From contig CAYHBW010000006.1 of the NCBI GenBank assembly GCA_964355085.1, forward strand, positions 1-40,456: a DNA stretch of 40,456 bases, in the 5' to 3' direction. A model generated the notes under the pieces. That model had not been told where the DNA came from. It did no database searches and saw nothing but the letters and a program-made list of their open reading frames with translations. Positions 8,074 to 16,314 of the stretch are shown piece by piece. This stretch comes from REEB48 sp964355085. GTDB taxonomy: Bacteria; Patescibacteriota; Minisyncoccia; UBA6257; 02-FULL-45-10c. How positions within the stretch are numbered: the first letter of the stretch is position 1; the number at the start of each line of letters is the position of its first letter. Position numbers and translations under genes: made by a program.

Positions 8074-9153
8074 ATGGCGACAGATACGACGCAGCAAAAA
8101 AACAGCGGAGAACTTCTGGATCCGAACAATCTCCCGTCGGGTATTTTGGATTGGATCGGATCAGAACACGCAGTCTATCTGATAATCGAGATAAACAAAA
8201 AACTCGGAGTAAAAGGCGGACGACTCAAGATCGTACCGCGGCTGATCGCAAGACTACTGACGAAAGACCTTGATCCGAAAGATTTCATAAATGAATTGAG
8301 TAGGGAGTTCAACATCAGTTTCGAATCCGCAAAATCCGTCACCGGCGACATAATTAAATCGGTTCTCGGTCCGATTGAAACAGACCTGAAAAGGGATCTT
8401 GGCATAGATATCCGTCTGATAAATTTCGGAAAACCGGAAGCGCCGCAACAGAAATCGGAAAAAAGTCCTGGAACAGAACAGGCGGAATCTCCATCAATCA
8501 GCAGGCCGGCCGGACCGCAGGGATCGGTCATAGACCTCCAATCCTTCAGGATAAAATCAGACCGGCCGATATCTCCGCTTAATTTTCCGTCCGCGATAAA
8601 AGAAGAAAAGTCAGCTCCGGCGGTGAAAACAGTTCCTCCGGCTCCGGCGGAACAAAAAAACGAACATGAAATCCCTCCGACGCCGTTCATACTTCATCAG
8701 GAAAACCCTACCTCGATGCCGGAAATCGGACGAAACAGTCAATCCGGTTCGCCGGCCAAACCGCAGGAATTCCAGGCCGGCAAAACAAGTTTAACGATGA
8801 AAGTCCAGAATTTTTACCAGTCGAACTCCGGCGTTCCGGAAAAAACAGCGGTCAAACCGATACCGATAAAAGTTGAGATGCCTTATCCCGGACAAGATTT
8901 CGGAAAAACGGAAAAAACCATACAGGTCAACAGACAGGATGCTCCGCCGAACTCCTTAAACAATCCGCTCATTGAATCGTCGGACGGACATTCTCCAAAG
9001 CAGAATATTTCAGCCGAATCGGCATCTGCCGCCGGTCAGGAACCAAGGGTGGTTCACTACAGCAACCTACGCACGCCCATCAACAGCGTCGGCCTGCCGA
9101 AAAATGTCGTGGATAAAGACAATATACTTGACCTAAGGAAAATCGTAAAATAA
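8074..9153 (+). CDS. hypothetical protein with Pro-rich linker, T4SS-like cluster
   Basis: The 359-residue product has a folded-looking helical N-terminal part (residues ~1-125, containing LDWIGSEHAVYLIIEINKKL and FNISFESAKSVTGDIIKSVL) and a long low-complexity Pro/Ser/Lys/Gln-rich remainder ending in a short helical NVVDKDNILDLRKIVK tail. There is no signal peptide or membrane segment, so it is probably cytoplasmic. Its ATG is one base after the stop of the VirB6-like gene. It may tether or regulate the ATPase or channel. No family recognised. Confidence 0.75.
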   Translation: MATDTTQQKNSGELLDPNNLPSGILDWIGSEHAVYLIIEINKKLGVKGGRLKIVPRLIARLLTKDLDPKDFINELSREFNISFESAKSVTGDIIKSVLGPIETDLKRDLGIDIRLINFGKPEAPQQKSEKSPGTEQAESPSISRPAGPQGSVIDLQSFRIKSDRPISPLNFPSAIKEEKSAPAVKTVPPAPAEQKNEHEIPPTPFILHQENPTSMPEIGRNSQSGSPAKPQEFQAGKTSLTMKVQNFYQSNSGVPEKTAVKPIPIKVEMPYPGQDFGKTEKTIQVNRQDAPPNSLNNPLIESSDGHSPKQNISAESASAAGQEPRVVHYSNLRTPINSVGLPKNVVDKDNILDLRKIVK

Positions 9154-9243
9154 CATAGTTAATGAATAATGAATCGCGAATAGTGAATAAGGGGAAAATA
9201 ATAAACTGTCATTCTTAATTCGAAATACATAATTCAACTAAAC
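9154..9243. repeat. small imperfect inverted-repeat element before the PrgI gene
   Basis: The non-coding gap between the preceding gene and PrgI holds a left arm near 9157-9190 (TAGTTAATGAATAATGAATC, then GCGAATAGTGAATAA). Its inverted, imperfect copy lies near 9207-9240. A related sequence fills the yidC-rnpA gap at 17021-17098. There is no Shine-Dalgarno site before 9245, and the element ends next to that start codon. Confidence 0.5.
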
Positions 9244-9244
9244 A

Positions 9245-9760
9245 ATGCAATTCCAAGTACCGCAATTCATTGAAACAGAGGACAGAATAATCGGGCCTCT
9301 CACGCTGAAGCAATTTTTATACGTAGCCGCGGGCGGGGCCCTTTCTTTCGCGCTTTTCTTCTTCCTGGAAACCATATACTGGCTCCTGCTTGCCGGCCTG
9401 ATTATGGCCGTCTCCGCCGCCCTCGCGTTCATCCAGATAAACGGCCGTCCGCTTCCAGTCGTGATGCTGGCCGCGCTGGGATACTATTGGAAACCGAGGT
9501 TTTACGTATGGCGAAGGAAAGAAAAAGGAGTTGAAGTTCCGAAAGTCAAAACTCCTGCGCCGGATTTCACGACCGGAGCGAAATCAATGCTCAATAACCT
9601 CATGAATCAGCTCAATACTAGCAAGAACCCGATACCGCAGAGGGAAAAAACAATCAAGCCGTCCATCCTGGACAGGACGAAAAGCAGCAAGGAACGCTTC
9701 GAGATGATGCGGAAAATAACCGGGGAAAAGGAGATGGCGCGCCGGGTTGATTACAGATAG
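9245..9760 (+). CDS. PrgI family protein
   Basis: The first ~90 residues match the PrgI family: QFQVPQFIETEDRIIGPLTLKQF, two close membrane segments (FLYVAAGGALSFALFFFLE and LLLAGLIMAVSAALAFIQI), then the RPLPVVMLAALGYYWKPRFYVWRR signature. A basic, polar tail follows (to residue 171). PrgI proteins are small inner-membrane subunits of Gram-positive and CPR conjugation-like T4SS, encoded next to VirB4, as here. The gene is followed after 38 bp by the two VirB4 genes. Confident family call. Function in this organism is inferred from context. Confidence 0.9.
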   Translation: MQFQVPQFIETEDRIIGPLTLKQFLYVAAGGALSFALFFFLETIYWLLLAGLIMAVSAALAFIQINGRPLPVVMLAALGYYWKPRFYVWRRKEKGVEVPKVKTPAPDFTTGAKSMLNNLMNQLNTSKNPIPQREKTIKPSILDRTKSSKERFEMMRKITGEKEMARRVDYR

Positions 9761-9784
9761 TTTTCCGCTTTCCGGTTTTAGCTC

Positions 9785-9790
9785 TATAAT
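9785..9790 (+). promoter_or_regulatory. -10 box close to the VirB4 N-part start codon
   Basis: TATAAT lies 8 bp before the ATG at 9799. With a normal start point, the mRNA would have almost no leader. The -35 region (TTTCCG, 17-bp spacer) is weak, so this is an internal-promoter candidate only. Confidence 0.35.
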
Positions 9791-9798
9791 GATAAAGT

Positions 9799-10476
9799 AT
9801 GGCAAACATAAAGGAGTCTCTGCCGACACAGGAATTTATAGGCATTGAATCAATCGATGACGGAATAATCAAGCTGAAAAGCGGCGCATTGCGCCGGATT
9901 CTTCTTGTCTCCGGAACGAACTTCGCCCTCAAATCAGAAGAGGAACAAGGGATCATAACTTATGCCTTCCAGGGATTCCTGAACTCGATAAGCTTTTCCA
10001 TCCAGCTGTTCATACACTCCAGAAAGCTCAACATAGAGGATTATCTGGAAAAAATGGGGGAACGGGAAAATCAGGAAGAAAATCAGCTTCTCAAGAACCA
10101 GATAACCGAATACCGGGAATTCATCAAATCATTCGTTTCACAGAACGCCATAATGCAGAAAAGTTTTTTTGCGATTGTTCCCTACGATCCGATCAACCTT
10201 CCTAAGGCCGGAATGGATATGGCCGACAAGATGGTCGGTTGGTTCAAATCAAAGACATCGATTGAAGAAAGCCCGGAATCGGAAAATGCGAATGAGGCCC
10301 TCGAACAGCTGAATCAGAGAGTCGATCAGGTGGTCAACGGACTTAATCAGGTCGGCCTGCGCGCGGTTCCGCTGAATACGGACGAACTGCTGGAACTTTT
10401 CTACAATCTTTACAACCCGACGACGACGGAAAAACGGGGAGTGGAGATAAAAACCGAACAATCCCACACAAAATAA
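9799..10476 (+). CDS. VirB4/TraC-like protein, N-terminal part encoded separately
   Basis: This 225-residue protein resembles the non-catalytic N-terminal domain of VirB4/TraC ATPases: FIGIESIDDGIIKLKSGALR, LVSGTNFALKSEEEQGIITY, a YAFQGFLNSISFSIQLFIHS strand-helix unit (~residues 54-73), then long charged helices (IEDYLEKMGERENQEE) and QKSFFAIVPYDPIN. It has no Walker motifs. The stop is one base before the ATG of the ATPase gene, so the two products probably assemble into one VirB4-like ATPase. Two-gene VirB4 layouts occur in CPR genomes, so this is probably a true split and not a frameshift. Both ORFs have clean ends. Confidence 0.78.
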   Translation: MANIKESLPTQEFIGIESIDDGIIKLKSGALRRILLVSGTNFALKSEEEQGIITYAFQGFLNSISFSIQLFIHSRKLNIEDYLEKMGERENQEENQLLKNQITEYREFIKSFVSQNAIMQKSFFAIVPYDPINLPKAGMDMADKMVGWFKSKTSIEESPESENANEALEQLNQRVDQVVNGLNQVGLRAVPLNTDELLELFYNLYNPTTTEKRGVEIKTEQSHTK

Positions 10477-10477
10477 A

Positions 10478-12184
10478 ATGGATAAGAATATCGTGGACAT
10501 AATCGCCCCGCCGGCGATAAAAATAGACCCGAATTACCTCAAAGTCGGGGATAAATACGCCAAGACTATTTTCGTATTCACTTATCCGAGATACCTGTCC
10601 ACCGGGTGGTTTTCGGCGGTCATCGACATGCCGGAGCTTCTGGATATATCGATATTCATCCATCCGATCGAAACCCCAATCGCACTGAAAAAATTGCGGA
10701 AAAAAGCGGCCCAGGTGGAATCCCAGATGATAGAAAAGCAGCAGAAAGGAATGGTCCGGGATCCTCTTCTGGAAACGGCCTATCAGGATATCGAATCCCT
10801 GCGCGACTCACTCCAGCAGACCAGGGAAAATCTTTTCAATGTCGGCCTTTATATGACGATTTACGCCGACACGCTCGAATCCCTGCGCAAGATAGAAAAC
10901 AAGATATCTTCCCTTTTGGAAAGCCGCCTGGTCTACGTGAAACCGGCGCTTTTCGAGCAGATGGAAGGATTCGAATCGACAATCCCTCTCGGCCAGGACA
11001 AGCTCGGCATCTACAATCCTCTGAATTCCGGACCGCTTTCTTCGATATTCCCGTTCACCTCGGCAGACCTCACTTCCAACAGCGGAATAATGTACGGAAT
11101 AAACCGCCATAACAATACCCTGATAATTTTCGACAGGTTCTCCCTTGAAAACGCCAACATGGTGATTTTCGCAAAATCCGGAAGCGGAAAATCGTACGCT
11201 ACCAAACTGGAGATACTCCGTCTTCTGATGCTTGGAACGGACGTCCTCGTCATAGACCCGGAAAATGAATATGAAAATCTCGCCACTGCCGTCGGCGGAA
11301 GCTATTTCCGGATCTCCCTGTCCTCAAACCATCACATAAATCCCTTTGAAATCCCGGTCATTCCTACGGATGAAGATCCTTCCGACGTCTTGAGATCGCA
11401 CATAGTCAACCTTGCCGGCCTCCTGAAAATAATGGTCGGGAAAATAACTCCGGAAGAAGATGCCATACTCGACAGGGCGCTAAGCGAAACCTACGCCTCC
11501 CACGACATCGTTCCGGGAAAAGATTTTTCCAACGCCGCTCCTCCTCTGCTGGAAGATCTCCAGAAAGTCCTGGAAAACATGGAGGGCGGAAAGGGAATCG
11601 CGGATCGCCTCTATAAATATACGCAGGGAAGCTATGCGGGATTCACGAACCAGCCGACCAACATAGACATCAAAAACCGCCTGATTGTATTCTCGATACG
11701 CGACCTGGAAGATGAGCTGCGCCCAATCGCCATGTACATAGTCCTGAATTTCATCTGGAGTCTCATAAGGGCGGAACTCAAAAAACGGGTGCTCGTCATC
11801 GACGAGGCCTGGGTCATAATGAAATACGAAGACGGCGCAACCTTCCTTTTCGGCCTCGTCAAACGCTGCCGCAAATATTTCATGGGCGTCACCACCATAA
11901 CCCAGGACGTGGAAGATTTTTTGCGATCGCCTTACGGCCGGCCGATCATCACGAACTCTTCCCTCCAACTTCTTCTCAAACAGGCGCCGTCTTCCCTTGA
12001 CCTGATCACGAGGACATTCAACCTGACCGAAGGGGAAAAGAATCTGCTTCTGGAGGCCAAAGTCGGCGAAGGGCTTTTCTTCGCCGGACTGAACCATGTG
12101 GCAATCCAGGTCATCGCTTCCTACCTTGAAGACAAGATAGTGACCACTAGGCCGGAACAGATACTTGAGCAGAAAGGAAGCTGA
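10478..12184 (+). CDS. VirB4-like T4SS ATPase
   Basis: The 568-residue protein is the motor of the T4SS-like machine. It hydrolyses ATP at the inner membrane to drive pilus or substrate movement. Visible motifs are Walker A FAKSGSGKSYATKLE (~residues 230-244), VLVIDPENEYENL, Walker B KRVLVIDEAWVIM (~436-448), a TTITQDVEDFL sensor-like segment and the C-terminal Q-containing NSSLQLLLKQAP. The N-terminal ~200 residues continue the VirB4/TraC domain of the neighbouring gene. No coupling protein VirD4, relaxase or VirB11 is in the window. The gene stops 3 bp before an inverted-repeat element (12187). Confidence 0.92.
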   Translation: MDKNIVDIIAPPAIKIDPNYLKVGDKYAKTIFVFTYPRYLSTGWFSAVIDMPELLDISIFIHPIETPIALKKLRKKAAQVESQMIEKQQKGMVRDPLLETAYQDIESLRDSLQQTRENLFNVGLYMTIYADTLESLRKIENKISSLLESRLVYVKPALFEQMEGFESTIPLGQDKLGIYNPLNSGPLSSIFPFTSADLTSNSGIMYGINRHNNTLIIFDRFSLENANMVIFAKSGSGKSYATKLEILRLLMLGTDVLVIDPENEYENLATAVGGSYFRISLSSNHHINPFEIPVIPTDEDPSDVLRSHIVNLAGLLKIMVGKITPEEDAILDRALSETYASHDIVPGKDFSNAAPPLLEDLQKVLENMEGGKGIADRLYKYTQGSYAGFTNQPTNIDIKNRLIVFSIRDLEDELRPIAMYIVLNFIWSLIRAELKKRVLVIDEAWVIMKYEDGATFLFGLVKRCRKYFMGVTTITQDVEDFLRSPYGRPIITNSSLQLLLKQAPSSLDLITRTFNLTEGEKNLLLEAKVGEGLFFAGLNHVAIQVIASYLEDKIVTTRPEQILEQKGS

Positions 12185-12186
12185 CT

Positions 12187-12327
12187 ATCCCTCACCCTTG
12201 AAGGATAGGCAATTCCGATGAAGCGGTTAAGATAATAAAAAATAAGTTTATAATTTTACGATATGAATATTACAATTAACTATTTGAAGAATTGCGGGAG
12301 CTTCGCAATCCTTCAAGGGTGAGGGAT
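12187..12327. mobile_element. 141-bp element with perfect 20-bp inverted repeats
   Basis: ATCCCTCACCCTTGAAGGAT at 12187-12206 is repeated as its exact complement at 12308-12327, around a 101-bp AT-rich core that carries a promoter-like TTAAGA-16-TATAAT (12227-12254). The right arm supplies the GGGTGAGGG ribosome-binding-like stretch and overlaps the first two bases of the ATG of the next gene (12326). No target-site duplication is seen. It could be a MITE-like insertion or an invertible promoter segment. Confidence 0.75.
12227..12254 (+). promoter_or_regulatory. promoter candidate inside the 20-bp inverted-repeat element
   Basis: TTAAGA at 12227-12232 and a perfect TATAAT at 12249-12254 are 16 bp apart and point towards the gene at 12326. 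If the segment inverted, the promoter would point back towards VirB4. Confidence 0.4.
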
Positions 12328-12691
12328 GGAACAAGAACCGAAAATTTCCCTGCCGGAGATAATCATAATCACTCCGTATCTCGTCATTTTCGACCTGATC
12401 GGACTGGCCCTGATCGCAGCCGGCCTTGATGACTTTTTCATATTGGACGCGGTCAGATTTCCGATCACCCAGCTTTATCTCCGGTTTAAGGGAGTGAAAG
12501 GCACGGCGACCCTTATCGGCAACATCCTCGAGCTCATCCCATATATCGGCGGCCTCCCGATTTCAACCGCCGCCTGGCTAATAACGATTTATCTTGACCG
12601 CCATCCGGAGAAAATGGAGACATTGAGCAAGTTGGGGGCATTGAAACAAAAGGGGGTGATGGATTATCAGACCGGACAGTCAGGAGAATAA
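12326..12691 (+). CDS. small integral membrane protein of the T4SS-like cluster
   Basis: The 121-residue product has hydrophobic segments at residues ~11-33 (IIIITPYLVIFDLIGLALIA) and ~68-93 (NILELIPYIGGLPISTAAWL), with short charged ends. No family recognised. The start codon is created at the edge of the preceding inverted repeat, which also provides a GAGGG ribosome-binding site 0-2 bp upstream of the ATG, an unusually tight arrangement. An in-frame later start is not obvious. It is presumably an accessory membrane subunit of the secretion cluster. Confidence 0.65.
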   Translation: MEQEPKISLPEIIIITPYLVIFDLIGLALIAAGLDDFFILDAVRFPITQLYLRFKGVKGTATLIGNILELIPYIGGLPISTAAWLITIYLDRHPEKMETLSKLGALKQKGVMDYQTGQSGE

Positions 12692-12729
12692 TAAAGGGTG
12701 ATCCGCGCATTGACGCGCCTGGAAACATT

Positions 12730-12759
12730 CTGACGGACAGATTGGAATTGTGCTAAAAT
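12730..12759 (+). promoter_or_regulatory. possible internal promoter before 12770
   Basis: CTGACG at 12730-12735 and TAAAAT at 12754-12759, 18 bp apart, precede the ATG at 12770 by 10 bp. It may give separate expression of the pilin-side genes. Confidence 0.35.
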
Positions 12760-12769
12760 ATTAATAAAT

Positions 12770-13498
12770 ATGCATATCGCCGGGAAATCAAAATACTCGA
12801 AAAATCTCAAGCTGCCGGTGTTTTTTGCCGTCCTGGCCGCCTGCTTTCTTTTGAATTTACCGTCCGGCAACGCGCAGACAGCCCCGGAATTCATCATTTC
12901 CTGGAGAGCCGTGAATTTCGTGCCATCCGATTATACCGGCAAGATATTGCCATCAAGCGGAAGCCGGATAGAAGTCAGTTTCGATCTCATGGATAAGGGC
13001 AAAATCGCCAATCTGTCCGGAAACGAGATAAGCTGGTTTGTGAATAATGAGGTGGTCGCCCAAAAAAACGGACTTAAATCCATAAACTTCAACACTTCCG
13101 GAAATAATTCCCAAAGCGTGAGAGTGGCCGTATCCGGATATAATGATTCCGAATTGGAAAAGACCATATCCATACCTTTGGCAGATCCTAAAATAATCAT
13201 AGATACGAGAGGACCGGCGAAATACGCCTTGAACCGGACGGAGCTTCCGCTAAAAAAACATATATTTGAAATCAGGCCGTTTTTCTTCAATGTCAGGGAT
13301 CTGTCTGATCTGAATATGAAATGGCGCCTGAACGGAGAACTCGCCAAAACAGATCCAAATAATCCGGAATTCCTGGTTCTTGATTTGAAATCCGAAGGAG
13401 CGCCCAAGCAGACCGAGCTCGACGTTTCCGCCTCCGCCTCCAGCAAGCTGAATATCCTGGAACTCGCGTCAAAAACAATCAATTATCTGGTAAGATGA
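12770..13498 (+). CDS. hypothetical secreted beta-rich protein
   Basis: The 242-residue protein has a clear signal peptide: basic KSKYSKNLK, hydrophobic LPVFFAVLAACFLLNLPSG, and a likely AQT cleavage region (NAQTAPEF). The mature chain is rich in alternating polar/hydrophobic residues and has repeated phrases such as NEISWFVNNEVV and NMKWRLNGELAK, each about where an immunoglobulin-like strand pair would fall. Two Ig-like domains are therefore plausible. Its last bases overlap the next start codon (ATGA), so the genes are translationally coupled. A surface or periplasmic role beside the pilin-like protein is inferred. Confidence 0.72.
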   Translation: MHIAGKSKYSKNLKLPVFFAVLAACFLLNLPSGNAQTAPEFIISWRAVNFVPSDYTGKILPSSGSRIEVSFDLMDKGKIANLSGNEISWFVNNEVVAQKNGLKSINFNTSGNNSQSVRVAVSGYNDSELEKTISIPLADPKIIIDTRGPAKYALNRTELPLKKHIFEIRPFFFNVRDLSDLNMKWRLNGELAKTDPNNPEFLVLDLKSEGAPKQTELDVSASASSKLNILELASKTINYLVR

Positions 13499-14748
13499 TT
13501 AATATGAACAAAAAATTATCCGCGGTTCTGTTGCTTTGGGTGCTTTCATCTAACGGAATAATTTATGCAGCTGAATTCCAAAAAAATCCCGGCGAAGAGT
13601 GTCCTGCTGGTACCACGGAAAAATCCCGGAATATCGGCAGGGTTTTAAGTTTTTATTGCGAATATACGCCTTCGCCATCCTGCCCGCCGGATATGCAGCT
13701 CTCCGGCGCGGAAAAAATAACCGATACGATATCTTCCGGCGGAAAATGTCTGGCAAAGGGGAGTGGGGAGTTGAAGAAGTCGGTTGAAGCCGATTCGAAT
13801 ATCCAGGATCCGACCGGAGGACCTGGCGGATCATCCTGCCCAACCGGATTCGGATATATAAATACAACCAAAAAATGCTACAGATACGGATCACAGCAAT
13901 ATAAAGATGCCGCCGCTCAAGCCAAAGAAGACCTTTTTATTCCGAAAGCTGAAAGAGTCGAAGTTTCCGCATATAGCATCCAGGTTCCGATACCGTGCCA
14001 GCCGCTGGCCGGAGGAAAATGCGCCGACCCCAATACCCCGGCCGGTTACGTCGCCCGAATCTACCAATTCGGACTGATGATAGTCGGATTCGCCGCTTTC
14101 ACCATGATCGTCTACGGCGGAATACTTTATGTATTCGCGGCGGGAGACATAACCAAAACCAGCGACGCGAAAGATGTCATCCAGAATGCCATCTACGGAC
14201 TTATTCTCTTCCTCGGCGCCTACCTTATCCTTTACACGATAAATCCGAATCTGGTCAATCTCCGGAATCCGAATCTGGAATTCCTGAAAATCGAAAATCT
14301 GGCTCCGGCAACTCCCCAACCTGATCAACTCACCACTAAAGGAGGATTGGGATCCGGCGGAGTGGGAAATGACGATCCGTTATGCGATTTTGCAATGAGC
14401 GGACTGGTGGGCGTCTCCGTCAATACCGCGCCTGTAAGCGGCTCCGGCAAAGTCGGAGTAGCTGGTTGCGTAAAATGCGCTGATAATGCCATAAAAGGAA
14501 GCGACGAAAAGTGCGGCTGCGTCTCCGGATTCGTGGAATACCAATCAACCTGCATAAGTCAAAATTCCTGCAAGGGCATCGGCGGAAAAATCGAGGGGTC
14601 TTCCTGTAAAATCGCCACAAAAGACGACAGCGGCTGCGTTGCCAAAGGCGGAACCTGCCAGGAAGTCTCCACTTGCAAAACCGGAAAAACTGAAAAAAAT
14701 CTTTGCTTGAGCAATCCTTCAACGTCTTATCTGTGTTGCCTTCCATAA
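13495..14748 (+). CDS. pilin/TrbC-VirB2-like membrane protein with Cys-rich C-terminus
   Basis: The 417-residue product has a signal peptide (MNKKLSAVLLLWVLSSNGII, ending near YAA) and a Cys-containing N-terminal region. At ~residues 185-245 are two membrane segments separated by a short polar turn (GLMIVGFAAFTMIVYGGILY, then ILFLGAYLILYTINP), the layout of TrbC/VirB2-type pilins. The C-terminal ~110 residues contain at least 15 cysteines in short loops (CVKCADNAIKGSDEKCGC and similar), suggesting disulfide-bonded surface modules. Start 13495 overlaps the previous stop in ATGA. The ATG at 13504 is an alternative and equally good start. Pilin identity is by topology and context, not by proven homology. 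Confidence 0.72.
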   Translation: MINMNKKLSAVLLLWVLSSNGIIYAAEFQKNPGEECPAGTTEKSRNIGRVLSFYCEYTPSPSCPPDMQLSGAEKITDTISSGGKCLAKGSGELKKSVEADSNIQDPTGGPGGSSCPTGFGYINTTKKCYRYGSQQYKDAAAQAKEDLFIPKAERVEVSAYSIQVPIPCQPLAGGKCADPNTPAGYVARIYQFGLMIVGFAAFTMIVYGGILYVFAAGDITKTSDAKDVIQNAIYGLILFLGAYLILYTINPNLVNLRNPNLEFLKIENLAPATPQPDQLTTKGGLGSGGVGNDDPLCDFAMSGLVGVSVNTAPVSGSGKVGVAGCVKCADNAIKGSDEKCGCVSGFVEYQSTCISQNSCKGIGGKIEGSSCKIATKDDSGCVAKGGTCQEVSTCKTGKTEKNLCLSNPSTSYLCCLP

Positions 14749-14754
14749 ACCGAT

Positions 14755-15852
14755 ATGAATAAATATCTAAAGATACTGGCACTCCTCATCTCCGCATCAG
14801 CCCTCGGCTTCGGACTTTATTATCTTTTTTTCAGCGAAAATACGCTCTCATTGCCGGCGGCAGTCCAGGGAATCATAGACCCATTCCTCAATAATGACAG
14901 CCAACCTAACAGCGCGGCGTCTGAACCGGAAGGAGGAAAACTTGTGAAAATAAGCGGATTGGATGTGTTCGCATACTGGTCGGAATCAAGAACCGGTGAT
15001 TTTTATCTGGTCAACAAATCCGGACAGATAATCAAAAAAACTGACAACGAAGAGGAGCCGGTCAACTTACAGGAGCTTAGACGCCTGAATGCCGTTTATC
15101 CGTCTCCGGACGGGTCATATGCCGTAGCGAAATTCAATTATCCGGAATCGCCTCTTTTTAGCATATTCAATACGGCTGGTTTCAATTGGCAGCCGCTTCC
15201 CCAGGGGACAATAGCCGCGGCTTGGGCGCCGTCAGGCGGCAGAATCGCCTATCTCGATCAGTCCGCCCTCAAGATACTCGACCTTAATACGAAAAAAACA
15301 TCCGAAGTTATTAGATTGAATCAGAAAGACGCCGAACTTTTCTGGCAGAATGATTCCCGGATATTATTGACGGTGAAATCGGATTTCCTGACATCAATTT
15401 ACGCAATCGACATAAATAAAAAAACCATAGCTCCGTTCATGGAAGAAACCGGCATGAGGATCAACTGGCTGGTGCGGGGAAGTTACGGATTGAAATTGAA
15501 CTCGGCGGACAATCGCCAGACGGCTTCCCTTATAAGCAGTGACGGCGCGCTCCTTTCGCAGCTGTCATTCGTCACCATGCCGGAAAAATGCGCAGCCGAC
15601 GCTTCTGCAAAAATAATCTACTGCGCCATACCTAAGAATATCCCGACGACAAACGACGCCATTGAAGACTACTATATGCGGGGCATATACACCGACGACG
15701 CGCTTTATTTCATAAATCTCGACGACGGTTCATATGGAGAAATAAAAACCAACGCCGATACGGCGATAGACGCGACAGACCTGAAAGTCCAGAACCGATC
15801 CCTCTACCTTACCAACAGGATTGACGACGGATTATACCTGATGCCTCTGTGA
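14755..15852 (+). CDS. membrane-anchored beta-propeller-like protein
   Basis: The 365-residue protein has one N-terminal membrane anchor (ILALLISASALGFGLYYLFF, ~residues 6-25). It then shows repeated beta-blade-like units with SPDGSYAVAKF, APSGGRIAYLDQSALKILDL and NDSRILLTVKS motifs, typical of TolB/WD40-like propellers. The chain ends at LYLMPL. There is no catalytic motif. It is the last gene of the secretion cluster, 6 bp after the pilin-like gene and 8 bp before a strong terminator. Propellers at this place probably act as a binding scaffold at the cell surface. Function not established. Confidence 0.7.
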   Translation: MNKYLKILALLISASALGFGLYYLFFSENTLSLPAAVQGIIDPFLNNDSQPNSAASEPEGGKLVKISGLDVFAYWSESRTGDFYLVNKSGQIIKKTDNEEEPVNLQELRRLNAVYPSPDGSYAVAKFNYPESPLFSIFNTAGFNWQPLPQGTIAAAWAPSGGRIAYLDQSALKILDLNTKKTSEVIRLNQKDAELFWQNDSRILLTVKSDFLTSIYAIDINKKTIAPFMEETGMRINWLVRGSYGLKLNSADNRQTASLISSDGALLSQLSFVTMPEKCAADASAKIIYCAIPKNIPTTNDAIEDYYMRGIYTDDALYFINLDDGSYGEIKTNADTAIDATDLKVQNRSLYLTNRIDDGLYLMPL

Positions 15853-15857
15853 AAATC

Positions 15858-15886
15858 ATAAAACCACCGCTATCCGGTGGTTTTAT
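15858..15886. terminator. bidirectional intrinsic terminator between T4SS-like operon and jag
   Basis: AAAACCACCG pairs with CGGTGGTTTT around a 5-nt loop, with A-tract on one side and T-tract on the other, so it can stop both converging transcripts. It overlaps the jag stop codon (15883-15885). Confidence 0.88.
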
Positions 15887-16314
15887 AATTCGAGCGGTTT
15901 GACCGTCACCTGCCGCGATTCTCCCTCGCCGATGCTTTCGGTTTTAATGTCCGGTCGGGTGGCAAGCTCCACGTGCACCAACCTGCGCTCATAGGCGTTC
16001 ATCGCCGGAAGCGTTATCTCCCTTTTTTCCAGAAGAGCTTTGCGGGCCGCGGCCTTCGCCAGTTCGGTTATGATCCTTTCGCGCTCTTTCTTATAGTTGT
16101 TCACGTCAACCACGACCCTGTCCAGCTGCATTTTCTTCGCCATCAACCTCACGAGATGATCCAGATCGGACATAAGCTTCGGAAGAAAACGGTCGACTAT
16201 TCCCTCGTCATATATGAAGATGTTTATGCGCTTTCCTTCGATATCCGCATCGACTGAAAAATTGAGTCCGGTCCGGTTGAGTATCTGTTCGATTGTCTGT
16301 TTAAGAGATTCCAT
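15883..16314 (-). CDS. jag: Jag/KhpB-like R3H-domain RNA-binding protein
   Basis: The 143-residue protein has an N-terminal KH-like region (residues ~1-75: ESLKQTIEQILNRTGLNFSV, then RFLPKLMSDLDHLVRLMAKK). The R3H domain follows (LAKAAARKALLEKREITLP, then MNAYERRLVHVELA and the TESIGEGESRQVTVKP ending). The separate Jag_N domain of longer homologues is missing. Jag/KhpB binds RNA and influences envelope growth in Firmicutes. Its place directly after yidC is conserved. The two genes overlap by 14 bp. Confident family call. Confidence 0.9.
   Translation of the reverse strand: MESLKQTIEQILNRTGLNFSVDADIEGKRINIFIYDEGIVDRFLPKLMSDLDHLVRLMAKKMQLDRVVVDVNNYKKERERIITELAKAAARKALLEKREITLPAMNAYERRLVHVELATRPDIKTESIGEGESRQVTVKPLEL

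Noticed and set aside
9799..12184. Frameshifted single virB4 gene
   Set aside because: Both frames have proper starts and stops one base apart, with no overlap of homologous sequence. A two-gene layout is known for such clusters in CPR, so I treat it as genuine.
12187..12327. Intrinsic terminator for the VirB4 transcript
   Set aside because: The arms are separated by 101 bp and no T-run follows, and the downstream gene uses the right arm as its initiation region.
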